This document shows, in pieces, positions 21,708 to 32,676 of a stretch of DNA of 64,000 bases. Origin of the DNA: Straminergon stramineum. Taxonomy: Eukaryota > Streptophyta > Bryopsida > Hypnales > Calliergonaceae. Numbering within the stretch: position 1 is the stretch's first letter; each line of letters starts with the position of its first letter. Position numbers and translations under genes: made by a program. The stretch covers positions 9,052,001 through 9,116,000 of the forward strand of contig OY987267.1 in the NCBI GenBank assembly GCA_963920665.1, in the 5' to 3' direction. Below the pieces are notes generated by a model. That model was not told the DNA's origin, did no database searches, and saw only the letters and a program-made list of their open reading frames with translations.

Positions 21708-23038
21708 TTGATGTCAGAAGTTTGAGTCTAAATTATCAATGAAAAGAAGTCACTAATAGCTAGAACTTATCTTTCTCAAAATATCTTTAGAAATGCATAT
21801 AAGATTGATTAATACCTATATCAAGAAAGAGCCATCACCACCATCGACCCAGTTGTCAAAGACATCCTTGAATCCATAAAACTTGTTGTTCCTTCTAACT
21901 ACATTATTTGGAGCTATAAGCTTTGAATGATACCGCTATAGGAGGAGCTATAGCAATTCATCGAAATTCTACATTTAAGTGTGGTGTCCAAAGACTCATA
22001 TAGTGCAACTTCCAAAGTCACTATTGCAATACGAGCAACAAAATTGGGAGCCGATGGATGATTGCATGAAACACCTACCAATTTTGTTCTGTTTTACAAT
22101 ATTCATGGGTTTTTTTTCTAGTGTACTTCAAAATTAGATTTAAAAAAATATGTCCACAGTATACACCTATAAGATGAAGGTAACCACCAAAGGAAAACCA
22201 AAGAAATTTTTTCTAAGTAGGAGAACTAAAAAAGTGCCAAATATCAAGAAAATCTATACTTTGATGTTATAATTAGGAAAATTAGGAAAAATTAAAATGA
22301 AGAGAATAAATTGTCCATTTGTAGTAATTCTATGGAGATGGTCATTCACCAAAAAAATCACCAAAATAATTTTTTGCATGTTTCAAAATGCATGTAGGAA
22401 GAGGCATATTTTGTAGGTTTCTACAATACATATAATTAACTATTTTTAAAAATTCTTTGAACCGTAGCTAAAAGTGTACTACAAGACCATCTTCTCCAAA
22501 TTTCAGCTCCAAATTCATTTCTTTGGGTACTACTTTGTTAAAAAACAAATTGGCAAGTGACATAAAATAAAGAGATATTTTTTGATAGTAAAATATTTTT
22601 TTAAATCCCCCCAAATGAGACAAGTTGTATAATAGACCAATAGTCATGAGTACCTTGTCTAAGAATTTTGTATCATTTCAAGCTAGAACGCAAAAGTAAA
22701 GGCCAAAAAACAAAAAAACATGCAACATTTGATAAAAAGTAGTACATGTATTATGTGTAATCACCCTACAGCATCAGTAGTAGCCATTGCAACTACAACA
22801 ACAAAAGAAAACAAAATTCAAAATTTACTACCATTGTTGGAGCAAGCACCATCCAACTTGCAATCCAATGCGTGATTGACAATGTAAAGTCCATTGCCCA
22901 TTGGTTGCACCATAAATGCCCACACAAATTTCCCACTGCAACAATCTTGCAAGTTCATTGAAGCTCAACATCTGCACATACTTCACACAACCCACAACTC
23001 AATTCTCCTAACCTACACCATTATATCTTGTGCTACAA
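21708..23038. other. Degenerate Copia interior and unassigned AT-rich sequence
   Basis: The first about 400 bp after the primer site contains short gag-like reading with stops (near 21840: HHHRPSCQRHP-type frames). Beyond about 22100 I see only AT-rich sequence with no gene or repeat boundary that I can define. Confidence 0.35.
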
Positions 23039-23042
23039 TTAA

Positions 23043-23964
23043 CCCCTAAAGGACTGGCCTTGTGTTTTTGGCAACATAACTTTTGGGGGCAGGTACATGT
23101 GAGCGGAGATTTGACTTCTTTGGGCTGAATTTTTTTAAAAGGTGTGGACAAGGAGTATCTTCCATGCGTGCTAAATTTTATTTCATTTGAGTATACAAGT
23201 GAAAATTTATGATGCAAAATGTTGTTTGTTTCTCAACTCGGGCAACTCGGGCTCATAAAAAAAATCACTTTTTTCAAAAATAAAAATTTGAAATTGGTTT
23301 TCTAGATTTATATGTGTGGGGAAAGCTTTGAATCAATCCATTTTGATCAATGAGATGAAAGTTATGAGGAATTTTAGTTTGCGGGCAATTATGGAATCTC
23401 TACTCTAAAATAAACTTCAAAGTCCTTTATTTAACTCAATTTTTAATATTTTTTGAAAAAAATAAAATCATAGGATGTAGATTGTTTATTACAACATTAC
23501 AACCATTGGGATTGGCATTTTTCAATTCCATACTTAAATTCTTGACAATCTAGTATTTTAAACCATTCTCTACTTCTTTCTACTTACTATTTTTTTCCGA
23601 TATGTTGTACAATTCCAAATGATTTGAATTTTTTCAAGCACATAACCAACTTGCCTTGAAGAATGAATCCAGAAATGCACCACCAATTTGGACATTTTTT
23701 CATACAAATGTGACCTTTCTGAAGTGCTGCTGCCCGGTTTTTGCAGGGCAAAAAACTGATTTTTGTCACTTCAAATGTTAATATCTTGCAATCCACACGG
23801 TGGAAATTTCTGAAATTTTTTCCACATCTTTTCAAAACAACTGACTACAAGATCATACGGTTACATGTGTCCAAAAATGTTTTTTTCCTTAAATTTGGTA
23901 CTTGTGCTAGAAATGGCAGTTTTGGAACGTTTTTGGTGAAAACATAGTCAAGAAACTTTAGGGG
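23043..23964. mobile_element. TTAA-flanked piggyBac-like non-autonomous element (family TTAA-2)
   Basis: TTAA at 23039-23042 and 23965-23968; ends CCCCTAAAGG and CTTTAGGGG are inverted repeats of about 9 bp. The interior matches 57356-58303 over long stretches (for example aatctctactctaaaataaa and caacttgcctt) and 11417-12200 more weakly. No transposase ORF. Confidence 0.78.
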
Positions 23965-24285
23965 TTAACAAACAATAACACTTATTTAAGGGGAGCTGTT
24001 GGAGATTTCCACCTGAGACAATTGAATGAGGTTTTAGACAAGCATTTGGAATGTGCAAATTTGTTGAAGTCTTGCTATTTTAAGCTCAAGATAACAAGAT
24101 TAGTATAAAAAAACTTATAATAAATAATTTAAACTCTAACATATTTATATAATGCGAATCATTTTTTTTCATTCCAATGATATATTGTATAATTTTCTTG
24201 ACACTTCTTCAATAGATATGAATTGGATGGATGGATGTTTCGCAAACATTCATTGTACACCGAGTGAATGGATTGTAAAGCACTT

Positions 24286-24297
24286 AGGGGTTAACAA
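24286..24297. other. Orphan right end of a TTAA-type element
   Basis: The sequence cttaggggttaaca repeats the end-plus-flank of the element ending at 23964. No matching left end was found, so the element it belonged to cannot be delimited. Confidence 0.35.
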
Positions 24298-24664
24298 ATA
24301 TGTTGCACTAGCCAAAGGACTTTCATCATCAAAATGGAAAAATGTCAAGAAATTCACACTTTCCTAGCAATCCCTAGCCTAGGGACCTTAGATAGTCAAA
24401 TAGACCTTATATGTCTCACAACTTAGCAACTACTTTACTTGTGCCACTATGGATCAATAGTATACATTTCAAACTTTTAAACGCAATAATGGGGTATAGT
24501 GACCACAAAGTGGCACACATAGTCACATGACACTATTGAAGTAAGCACCTCAACAATGACACCTTCCATTCTCAAACAACTAAAAAATGAACTTGAATTA
24601 AAACTTCCAAGACTCAAAACCTTAACAAAGTAACCAATGAGAGTTTAGATACCTCATACTTTAA

Positions 24665-24886
24665 CCTTTGAACGCCAGGTTGGTGACCATGGAAATTAGC
24701 CATTTTGGAACCGTGTGACATCATCCACTTTAGGAAATCCCAAAATATCCATTGGAAGTCAAACTACTGTAGAAGATCTCCCCTTTTCACCCATACTTCC
24801 GAGGATGAATAGTTGCAATTTTGTCCTACACAAGAGAATTCCTTGTCATTCATCGGACAATAATTGTCTAACACATCGTTCAAGGA
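24665..24886 (-). mobile_element. 222-bp TTAA MITE (family TTAA-1), copy 1
   Basis: TTAA at 24661-24664 and 24887-24890. Shares the family core, on this strand cgaggatgaatagttgcaat, and the stretch ttttggaaccgtgtgacatc near its left end. The orientation is opposite to the copies at 31083 and 50049. Ends are slightly decayed (CCTTTGAACG, CAAGGA). Confidence 0.85.
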
Positions 24887-24890
24887 TTAA

Positions 24891-26468
24891 AGGTACCCTT
24901 TTAAAGTGAGCCTAGTGTTATGAATAGTTTACTTATGTTCTCAACTTTGAAAAAATTTAAAATGTTATTGAGTCATTGCAAATTGAACAAACCACTTGAA
25001 TTTCATCCCTCTTCAATGAGTTTGCTAACAATCTCAACCAATTTTGGAGTGTCATTCAACCGTTGAGACAGTGGGACCCAAAAAAGTGTTGCTTTTAGGT
25101 ATTGCTACATTAGGGTTCTTATCTTATACCAACCCAGTTTTTCCGAGTGCATTGTGCACATGAATGTTGCGATTTTGGTAATCTGAGAGAAGCCATTTAT
25201 TCCCAGAAATCAGATTTTTTTCCCTACAACCCCTAGACTGGGGACCTCAGATTTACACGAGTCCAGTTTTTCTAGAGCATTGTGCACGAAATAATACAGT
25301 TTTGGAGATCTGAAAACAGGCCATTTCATTGACTAAGATAAATAAATTTGTACCTCCAGCAGCTTCAGAGCAAGGTTGTGTCTCATCAAATAATTAAGAA
25401 ACCAAACACACGATGCGTACACAGCGATCAATTTGTCAGAATACCTACATACCCGTGTTGATATTTTCGAGAAACCCCAAGAGGAAGAGACTAAGAGTTT
25501 TGAGTTGGAAGAGTAGGTTGCTGTATTTCAGAAGTTGCACAAATTCGCCAAACTTGACCTTCGCAATTTCGCATTCTTCTAGTCTGAAACGGAAACATAA
25601 ATTCCCCTATTCAAAGCATAGGGTAGGAGAATTTGAGCTTGAGCTGAAATTCATGCACGTTGGATCATGGTACTCATCCGTGATGGGGTGGTAATAGATG
25701 GAGATGTGATCATAGTGGCCTTGATAGAATTATAACAGAACAGCCCGTAATTTGATACAAGAATTCCTAGACGAAGATAGTGAGGCTCAGCCAGAAAAGC
25801 ATGTAAGAGTTGGGATGATTAGTTCTTGTCAAGCATGGTCAGTGAGATTTTTTGACAGCAATCAGTGTACAGAATGGGTTAAATTCATCCTGGATAACTG
25901 TTACGGTGCCAGTTTTATGTTTGAAGCATCTTGAACTTTCACCACTACTAGTTGGTGATACTGTTCATTACCCTGCGCACCAAGCTCGTTAATTAGTATA
26001 TTTCGTTCTCCGAGTAGGTCTCGCGTATCCTCAAACTCCTTTAGGGAAGAAGAGAAACTTAAAAGTTCCGAAGTTGCGGGCTATGATATGCCCATAGACG
26101 GCCACTGCAATGACAAGTAGGCTCGCTTTGAAGATTTCTGTGAAATTTTCCGAGAAGTTTCATCGTTGAAGGGCAACGAATATAGAAATGAAGATCCAAA
26201 ATGACTCTAAGTATCTTACACTTGCATCAATAGACGATGAGCAAAATGGCAGAGGGCAAAGAAAACAAAATCTTTTGACAGTACCACCTTCAAAAATGTA
26301 CAGGTTCTACTGGCGCACTGAAGGTATAAATGACAGCAGTCAAACCCTCGCCGCAAAGCAAGAACCATCCCTCTTTCTAGCACGGTATGTAGGCACCAGC
26401 ACAACAACGTGTACATCGCCATCTCCCAGTCCACAGTGCGTCACAGCAACACTCATTCTCTGAAAACT
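24891..26468. other. Interval leading into a GC-richer island; no gene called
   Basis: From about 25.3 kb the base composition rises. The short frames (25413-25694 and others) lack conserved motifs. On the minus strand this region lies downstream of the two snoRNA candidates and could be the 3' part of their transcript (inference). Confidence 0.35.
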
Positions 26469-26548
26469 TGATCACTCAGAACTTCTTAGAGGTTTGCTGC
26501 CACACAAGCCAAAGCTTTCGGCGCAATGGTGTATCCTCCTTGTGATCA
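26469..26548 (-). ncRNA. C/D-box snoRNA candidate, U61-like, copy 1
   Basis: On the minus strand: terminal stem TGATCAC (26548-26542), a degenerate box C AGGAGGA (26540-26534), and box D CTGA (26479-26476) followed by the closing strand GTGATCA (26475-26469). The guide directly upstream of box D, CCTCTAAGAAGT, is complementary to 18S rRNA CTTCTTAGAGG, the site known to be targeted by U61/SNORD61 type snoRNAs (from knowledge of that family). The internal D' box is CCGA. Box C departs from RTGATGA at more than one base, which is the weakest part of the call. Confidence 0.7.
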
Positions 26549-26618
26549 TAAGAAACGGAATTCCAACCAAAGCTACTCACAAGTCGATTCTTACTTAGAG
26601 ACATAGCGTCTACCATAT

Positions 26619-26696
26619 GGTTACTCAGTACTTCTTAGAGGTTTGCAGCCACACAAGCGGTAGCTTTCAGCGCAATAACGTATCCTCACAGTAACC
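26619..26696 (-). ncRNA. C/D-box snoRNA candidate, U61-like, copy 2
   Basis: On the minus strand: stem GGTTAC (26696-26691), box C GTGAGGA (26689-26683, one base from consensus), internal CTGA as D' box, guide CCTCTAAGAAGT, box D CTGA (26628-26625), and closing strand GTAACC. About 78 nt. The body matches copy 1 closely, while the terminal stem differs on both arms and still pairs. The second guide, GTTATTGCG before the D' box, complements the GCAATAAC stretch of 18S rRNA. The two copies are 70 bp apart and probably share one precursor. Confidence 0.75.
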
Positions 26697-26875
26697 AAAC
26701 TAAACAGACGCACCAAACACATCACAAATAAACAACTAATCCATACAATATGTAACTCTCAAAGAAGCTCTCCCGCAATTCTAACAAATGTCAAGCAAGA
26801 AGTCTCGGCATTCTCTGAAACAACTGCACACGGTCTCGTTGGTCACGACGGAGCTTCCTCTTTGTAGGAGTGGCA

Positions 26876-26906
26876 GAACCCTAACGAAACCCTAACGAAA
26901 CCCTAA
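26876..26906 (-). promoter_or_regulatory. Telo-box cluster upstream of the snoRNA pair
   Basis: Three close copies of AACCCTAA (AAACCCTAA at 26887-26895 and 26898-26906, plus GAACCCTAA just before). Telo-boxes are common in plant promoters of ribosomal-protein and snoRNA genes. The position, about 180 bp upstream of copy 2 on the minus strand, fits a shared promoter (inference). Confidence 0.5.
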
Positions 26907-27434
26907 ACTATTTGGACTGTTGGACGAATGATAATGCATGGATTATGACTGATGCAACAGAAAACTGCAGTTCATCCTTCTCAGAGGCTTCTTAATAATT
27001 CAGCCCTAAATGATGGGGCGGGCCCCAATGGGAATCCCGTGTTCGTTGACCCGGCCCTGTTTCCGCATCGTCTTCTTCAGTTGTCACGACTCACGAGCCT
27101 CTGGCGCTGTTCCATCGCCGCCACGTTGGCGGGACAATTTCGTAGCATATTCTCTTCGACTCTGTAGTTTTTTTTAATTTCGCAGACAATGAAAATTGCT
27201 CCGTCTCCGTCAGTTTTTCTAATTTGAAAAAAATATTTGGAAAACAAATGAAACGTGCTCCGTCTTCTCCTTCGGGTACTCGGGGAGAACAAACGGTGGG
27301 AGAAATTTTCGGTCTCATTATGTAGTTGCGGCGTATTCATTTGCCGCGCCTTTGCCGGCGGGCGTCGGGTCAAGAGTGTTGTGTTTCTAGAAGTCTTTAC
27401 GCGGGCTCGCAAGATTTTGCAGGCTAAACGATCG

Positions 27435-27815
27435 AGGCGTTGCGTGTTCGATGATGTTTTGGCGATGCTAGACCTTGTTTTTTGAAGTTAGAGGACGAGC
27501 TGTTGTGGCGACGTATCTGGAGCTTGGGCGCTTAGATCTGTGGAGAGAAGTGAAGGACTGCATTTCTTGCTTGCCGGCTTGAGGTGCGCTGTCTAGGCTG
27601 TGGAAAGGAGGTTTTGGAGTTGAACGCCGCCGCAACAGGCATTGCGTTCGTTCGATGATGTTGGGAATGAGATGCTAGCAGTTGCTTCTTGGAATCGGAA
27701 GAAGAGATGCTGTCGCGGTGGGTTTGAAGCTTGCTCGTGGAGATCTGTGCAGACAAGTGAAGGGCGGCATTTCTGGCCTGCCTTCTTGATTCTCGCTCTG
27801 TCTAGGCTGTGGAAG
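27435..27815 (+). repeat. Two diverged tandem blocks of about 170-200 bp
   Basis: Block one (about 27439-27610) and block two (about 27641-27815) share, in order, gttcgatgatgtt, gatgctag, agatctgtg, aagtgaagg, gcatttct and ctgtctaggctgtggaa. They lie directly upstream of the 62-aa ORF, so they are probably in its 5' leader or promoter. Confidence 0.7.
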
Positions 27816-27858
27816 AGAGTTCGTGATTAGGTGTTTCAAAAGCATTTGGCGTGTCATC

Positions 27859-28047
27859 ATGTGGTCCTCTATGTCTGTTAGAACTGCTCCGGCGGTGGCA
27901 GCTGCGGTTACCACAGCTGCTGGATGTGGCGGCTCTGCAGCAGGATTGCTGCTTGCCTCGTTTAACACGGACTCTTCCGAGCGGTCCTCGTCACAGTCTA
28001 ATTCTCCTGACGTTGAGAAGTCGGAGGCACAGTCTATTCGGAAGTGA
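27859..28047 (+). CDS. Possible 62-aa Ala-rich single-pass protein
   Basis: ATG at 27859, TGA at 28045-28047. Residues 9-34 form an Ala/Gly-rich hydrophobic stretch (VAAAVTTAAG) able to span a membrane; the rest is Ser-rich and acidic (SSSQSNSPDVEKSE). A strong donor, cag|gtaggc, follows at 28110/28111, so the transcript may be spliced after the stop. I do not recognise a family. It may be a small protein, a uORF, or a chance ORF in a non-coding transcript. Confidence 0.35.
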   Translation: MWSSMSVRTAPAVAAAVTTAAGCGGSAAGLLLASFNTDSSERSSSQSNSPDVEKSEAQSIRK

Positions 28048-28110
28048 AGAGCATGTATCAGCCTCTTCGTCATCCTCTGGCAATTTTTTCGAGAGCCAGT
28101 GATGTGCAGG

Positions 28111-30717
28111 TAGGCCTTTGTTTATGCCTGTGGAAGCACTTCCGACATCGCATATTTTTCCGACTTGTACATCTTTTTTCTCAATGATTTATTTTTGTAT
28201 AAGTTACACATGCGACATAGTACTGAGATCTATAGGAGCTACAGAATAATGAAGCTTAGTTTGGTCTGCTGTTAGTGCGAAAGTTGTTCTTTCGGCTGGT
28301 CGTCTCGATGTTTACCTGATGATTACTTAGCGTACTCACTTGAAGTTGCCTCGTCACAGAATCTCTCTGGGATAGAAAATGACGTTGTTTAGGATTGACA
28401 TATACCATGTTAGTCGTTCGAGTCTGAATGTGGATATTGCGATGATTTTGTCCGATTCAATAGTTAGGTCGTCTCAGTTAGCGATGTAATTCATTTGTTT
28501 TACTCTCCCGCAGCAACCATGGAGTTGTTCTGTTCATCAATTAATTAGCCAGTTGGTTTGGTGTCAGATTCTGAATGTCGCACCCCCGGTCGCTGTTTAG
28601 GATGTTCTGATATTTTGTTCATGGAATTCTTCGTCAAGTTTGCACACTGAACGTTTGCCAGAAAAGTTAGGCTAGAGGAGATGATTAATATACAATCGCT
28701 CATAACTTACCTCTATGGTGTACAGGAAGATGCAATGGGCTGGACGGGTGGATGATTCTCTGTTATCAAGGGACATTTCTGTTAGATTGCCTTTCAAGTC
28801 TTTCTGCCTCGACTATCATTGGTCACTTAGTGACAACAATTAAGGACGATGTCTGTTCTTCAGCGAAGCACATTGCTTCTGTTTGTAATTGTTGAGCCAC
28901 TTTTTATTGTGACATAGCCCAAGTCTATAACTTGGGCTCATTCTTTTCTGAGTCTGATCGTTGTGATAAACGTTGGGTATCTTGTTTTCACATGACTCTG
29001 ATATTTTGCTATCTCTGGTTTTCTGGGTGGGAATGCTTTTCATTTGTTTATGTTCAAGGGACTCCAATGTCGCAATTCGGTACTGGAACTCGAACTCTTT
29101 GGGCCTCACCTGATTGAAACCAGTTTCCATGTGGACTTCGATTTGGTTTTGCTTGAGATTTAGTGGAATGGATGTGCAGCGCGTCCACCACTTCCGTGTC
29201 AGGGACTCCACTCCACGAAATTTATCAAGGGAGCGGAACGGAAGCTCAGAGAAAACTGCTGAATTCTAGTTGGATCCCACTGTACTAGTGAATCTGAAAT
29301 CTCAATGATTGTTTTCGTCACAAATGAGGCATATTCCTTTCACCAGATTCGCCCCATGGAATAGGTATTTAATGACTTCCGAGAACATCTTGCTTTTGGA
29401 TGCGTCCACTCATTGGCCTTGTTTTGATTTGCTTATGCCAAAGTTACTATCCTGTCTCTGTAAGCTCTCGAATAAGGAGGATCTACCGCATCTGAAAACC
29501 TGAACTTCACTCATTTTTTATTATTGCAACCCTCGAACAAGTGTCTCAAAGTGTTTGATTGACATTTAAGCAGCCCATTTCAGGCACAAAGACTGGTTTG
29601 CCCTCATTTCATAGTTGAATTTTATTTTATATTTAAATTCACAGAAATACAAATGTGATAAAAGATGAGTAATTGAATTTTGTAATTTCTTTTTGACAAA
29701 GTATGATGTTATGAATTTTTGAAGAGTTGAAGAGTTGCCCAATTAGCCCCGAGAGTCCTCAGATTGTTCCAAAACCAATAAAAAAAGTACATCTATAATG
29801 GTCATCTTACGTCTAAAGTAGTCACAATACTTATGAAATGGTCACAACATCAAGGCCTAAAAAAGTCACTTTTTGTAATGGATTTACACTCAAAAGGTGG
29901 AAGTTCCTAAAGTAGGCATCAATCACTCCATTATAGTTGCTTAAGATATTGATTGTGGCCATTGATTCAACTTATTGTGGCCAATGGTTAGAAAAAAATT
30001 GGTATCTAGTTGAAAGTTAGTTAGTGGCATTGGAAGATAAAACTAGTTGCATTTTGAAAACAAGGGATGTAAAAAGGAGAAGAAATTTGATAGGGTGGAA
30101 AATCAATTGGAGCTTGGAAAAAAAACCACTAGATATATTAATTGCCTCCCTTTCTATATTTGGTGGATTTCTACTACCATGAGATAGGAAAAAATGGCTA
30201 ATACCTAAGTGGAACAAGATACTCGGACTTTGCGAGTAGGGTATCCGATTCAGTAGGGCAAGTATCCATTGGGCAAAAGCATGGGAAAGTCGAACATGTC
30301 CTATTCTTGTAGAATCTCCCATTAATATTGCACCTAGTGCTCTTGCATCTTCACCAGTTGTTAGTGTATTATTTATCCTTTTGGAGAAATAGCTAGCAAT
30401 TTCATCAATATTTATGTAATACTTGGTGATATATATGTCAAAACTAGATGACACATAGGTAAAATTTGGCTATTGGTCTTAAAATAAAATATTCCTTCCA
30501 TCCCATAATGATCTTTTTGTTGAACAATGTTTGGGATTAAGGTTGAAAATGACATTTTTTCAACCCATTTCAAGCTATATGTAAAGTACTTGAAAATTGG
30601 ATTTTTTAAACCATTTCTAAAGAGCACTGGTGGTCACTCAATTGTATTCTATAGGAAGACATAGGAGTGGCCCACTCAAATGATAATAATGTCATTGTAT
30701 AGTCATCCTCTTGCTTA
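28111..30717. other. Mixed interval: possible intron/UTR then AT-rich DNA
   Basis: 28111-29500 keeps gene-like composition and has acceptor-like sites (ctctcccgcag at about 28514, ggtgtacag at about 28725) but no frame that extends the 62-aa ORF. From 29.6 kb it is AT-rich. A 145-aa open frame on the minus strand (30454-30017), with a plausible protein-like stretch TTGEDARALGAILMGDS, may be a gene relic. I cannot name it. Confidence 0.35.
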
Positions 30718-30721
30718 TTAA

Positions 30722-31596
30722 TCCCTAAATGCCTGAGGCATCAAATTTGGTTGACAACAAAACTTTGAAGTTAAATGAAACCATATCAAGTTACTATTTT
30801 AAATATTTAATGTTTGAAAAAAATCTTTTTGAAGTCTAGTCTTAGCATAAACTATCCAATTTTGAAAATGAATGATTATGATTTTTCTGTTCAAGATTTT
30901 GTTCAAGGTTGTCCATTACAAATCTTGATTTTCTAGAGTTGAGGGCTCTTAGAAATGAGTTTCAAATAGTCAAATACACTATAATTTTGAAAAAAAATCA
31001 CATTAGAAATTCATTTAAAAAAATTGTAGAATAATTTTGAGAAGCCATAAATTTAATGAAGTTATGCATGTTTGCCCTTTAACCCCTAAATGACGCGATG
31101 GACATTTTTTGTCCGATGAACATCAAGGAATTCTCCTTTGTAGGATAGAATTGCAACTATTCATCCTCGAAATTAGGGGTGGAAAGGGGAGATCTTCTAT
31201 AGTAGTTTGGCTCCCAATGAGTATTTTTGATTTTTTAAGGTGGATGATGTCACACGGTTCCAAAATGCCTAATTTCTATAGTCACTAGCCTGGGGTTCAA
31301 GGGTTAACCTCATATTTTATTAGTGACCAATTTTTTGTTTTAAGATATAAAAAGAAGATTGAAAGACCTTGAATCACTTTTGAAGTTTTAACACCCTCAT
31401 GATTGAATATTATAATCTTTCAATTCATAATTGATATTGTTGTATTATCTTTTCCCATGTGATCTCTTACATGTCTAATTTCATTATGTATGGTTACAAT
31501 TCAAAAAACATTGATAGAACTTAGAAAAATATTGGCTTTTTGTTCAATTTAGAGCAAAGTCCAAGAAGCTCAAAGAAGGCCTGGGGCATTTAGGGA
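30722..31596. mobile_element. TTAA-flanked element with a nested MITE
   Basis: TTAA at 30718-30721 and 31597-31600. Left end TCCCTAAATGCCTGAGG and reverse-complemented right end TCCCTAAATGCCCCAGG match at 14 of 17 positions. It contains a complete TTAA-1 MITE (31083-31303), so its own length was about 650 bp. The interior is not obviously related to family TTAA-2. No transposase. Confidence 0.75.
31083..31303 (+). mobile_element. 221-bp TTAA MITE (family TTAA-1), copy 2, nested
   Basis: TTAA at 31079-31082 and 31304-31307; ends CCCCTAAATGACG and TTCAAGGG. The core aactattcatcctcg and the stretch gatgtcacacggttccaaaa are shared with the copies at 24665, 50049 and 55974. It lies wholly inside the element 30722-31596 and is therefore younger than it. 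Confidence 0.88.
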
Positions 31597-32062
31597 TTAA
31601 TACATGAGCGATACTAATACAAGAGTGGGCACTAGTGCATGCTATTGACTTGCTTTTATAATTCACCCCCTCCCAATGGAGCAATAGATCCATTTCGCCC
31701 ACTTACCCAAGATTGTTCACTAGAAAGTTGTAGATGAAGGAATCAATTGGCATAGAAATTAAAAATGTACATTATTTTCATGGATTTGACCATTGTAGCT
31801 ACTAATCCCCTTCCTCCCACAACAAGATCATTTTGGGGAAATTATGGTTAACAAGATTGTTTTGGGGTGAAGGGAGTAGAGGTACAATTTTTTAGATCTC
31901 AAATCAAGTGAAATTAGCAAACTTGCTCAAAGCCAAGAAATGAAGTATAATTAGCAAGCTTTACTCTTCACTTATGGTACATACAGTAAATGCCTTTGAA
32001 GACCTCTCAAAAATCAAATAAATTCCCTTTTTCAGTGAAAAATAAAAGTTTTCAATAGTTAA

Positions 32063-32176
32063 CCTTTAAAACTGCCCACAAAATTTTTTAGAACAGTGAA
32101 AGGAATTTAACTGCCCATACCAAACCGAGCCTGAAATTTCAGATCGACCATACATGGTCGGTTGAGCACTTACGGG
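32063..32176. mobile_element. Possible 114-bp TTAA-flanked element
   Basis: TTAA at 32059-32062 and 32177-32180; ends CCTTTAAAAC and ACTTACGGG. The inverted match between the ends is weak, so this may be coincidence. It lies about 500 bp downstream of the SPA stop codon. Confidence 0.3.
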
Positions 32177-32676
32177 TTAATTGTAACATTGATCTGGTAG
32201 TGATACAATACATGATGACACCAAGATCTTAAAATCAAAACGAATTTGGCTCTTGAATGTGAAACTAAACCAGCAATCCTCAAACTGTGCAATTACGTGA
32301 ATGCACATGAGCACACACAGACAAAAAGTTCATCCCCATGCACAGCAAAACACTCAGCACCCAAATCAGAGAGCACGAGCCATTGCCAAATAGAAAAGTT
32401 TGCGTCTCTCTTGATTATAGATCCTCGTCCCTCCATCATCTCGCATCCCCTTCCGGAGGTGGAACCATCAATTTCTACAGCGAAAGTTTCAGATTACAGC
32501 CTACTTCCTACCAAATCTGCTGTTTCTATAAATACATTCCCGTCTATTTCTAGCTGCAGACCGAAAAGAAAACAACAACAGCAACAACGACAGCAAAATG
32601 ATGCTTGGCTACCAAGAAGAAATCGTGAGGGAGGGTGGTGAGTCCAAAAAAAAATTACAAGAGCATGAAAACTGCC

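Noticed and set aside
28405..28430. tRNA T-loop-like gttcgagtc
   Set aside because: No matching acceptor stem, D arm or anticodon arm could be placed around it.
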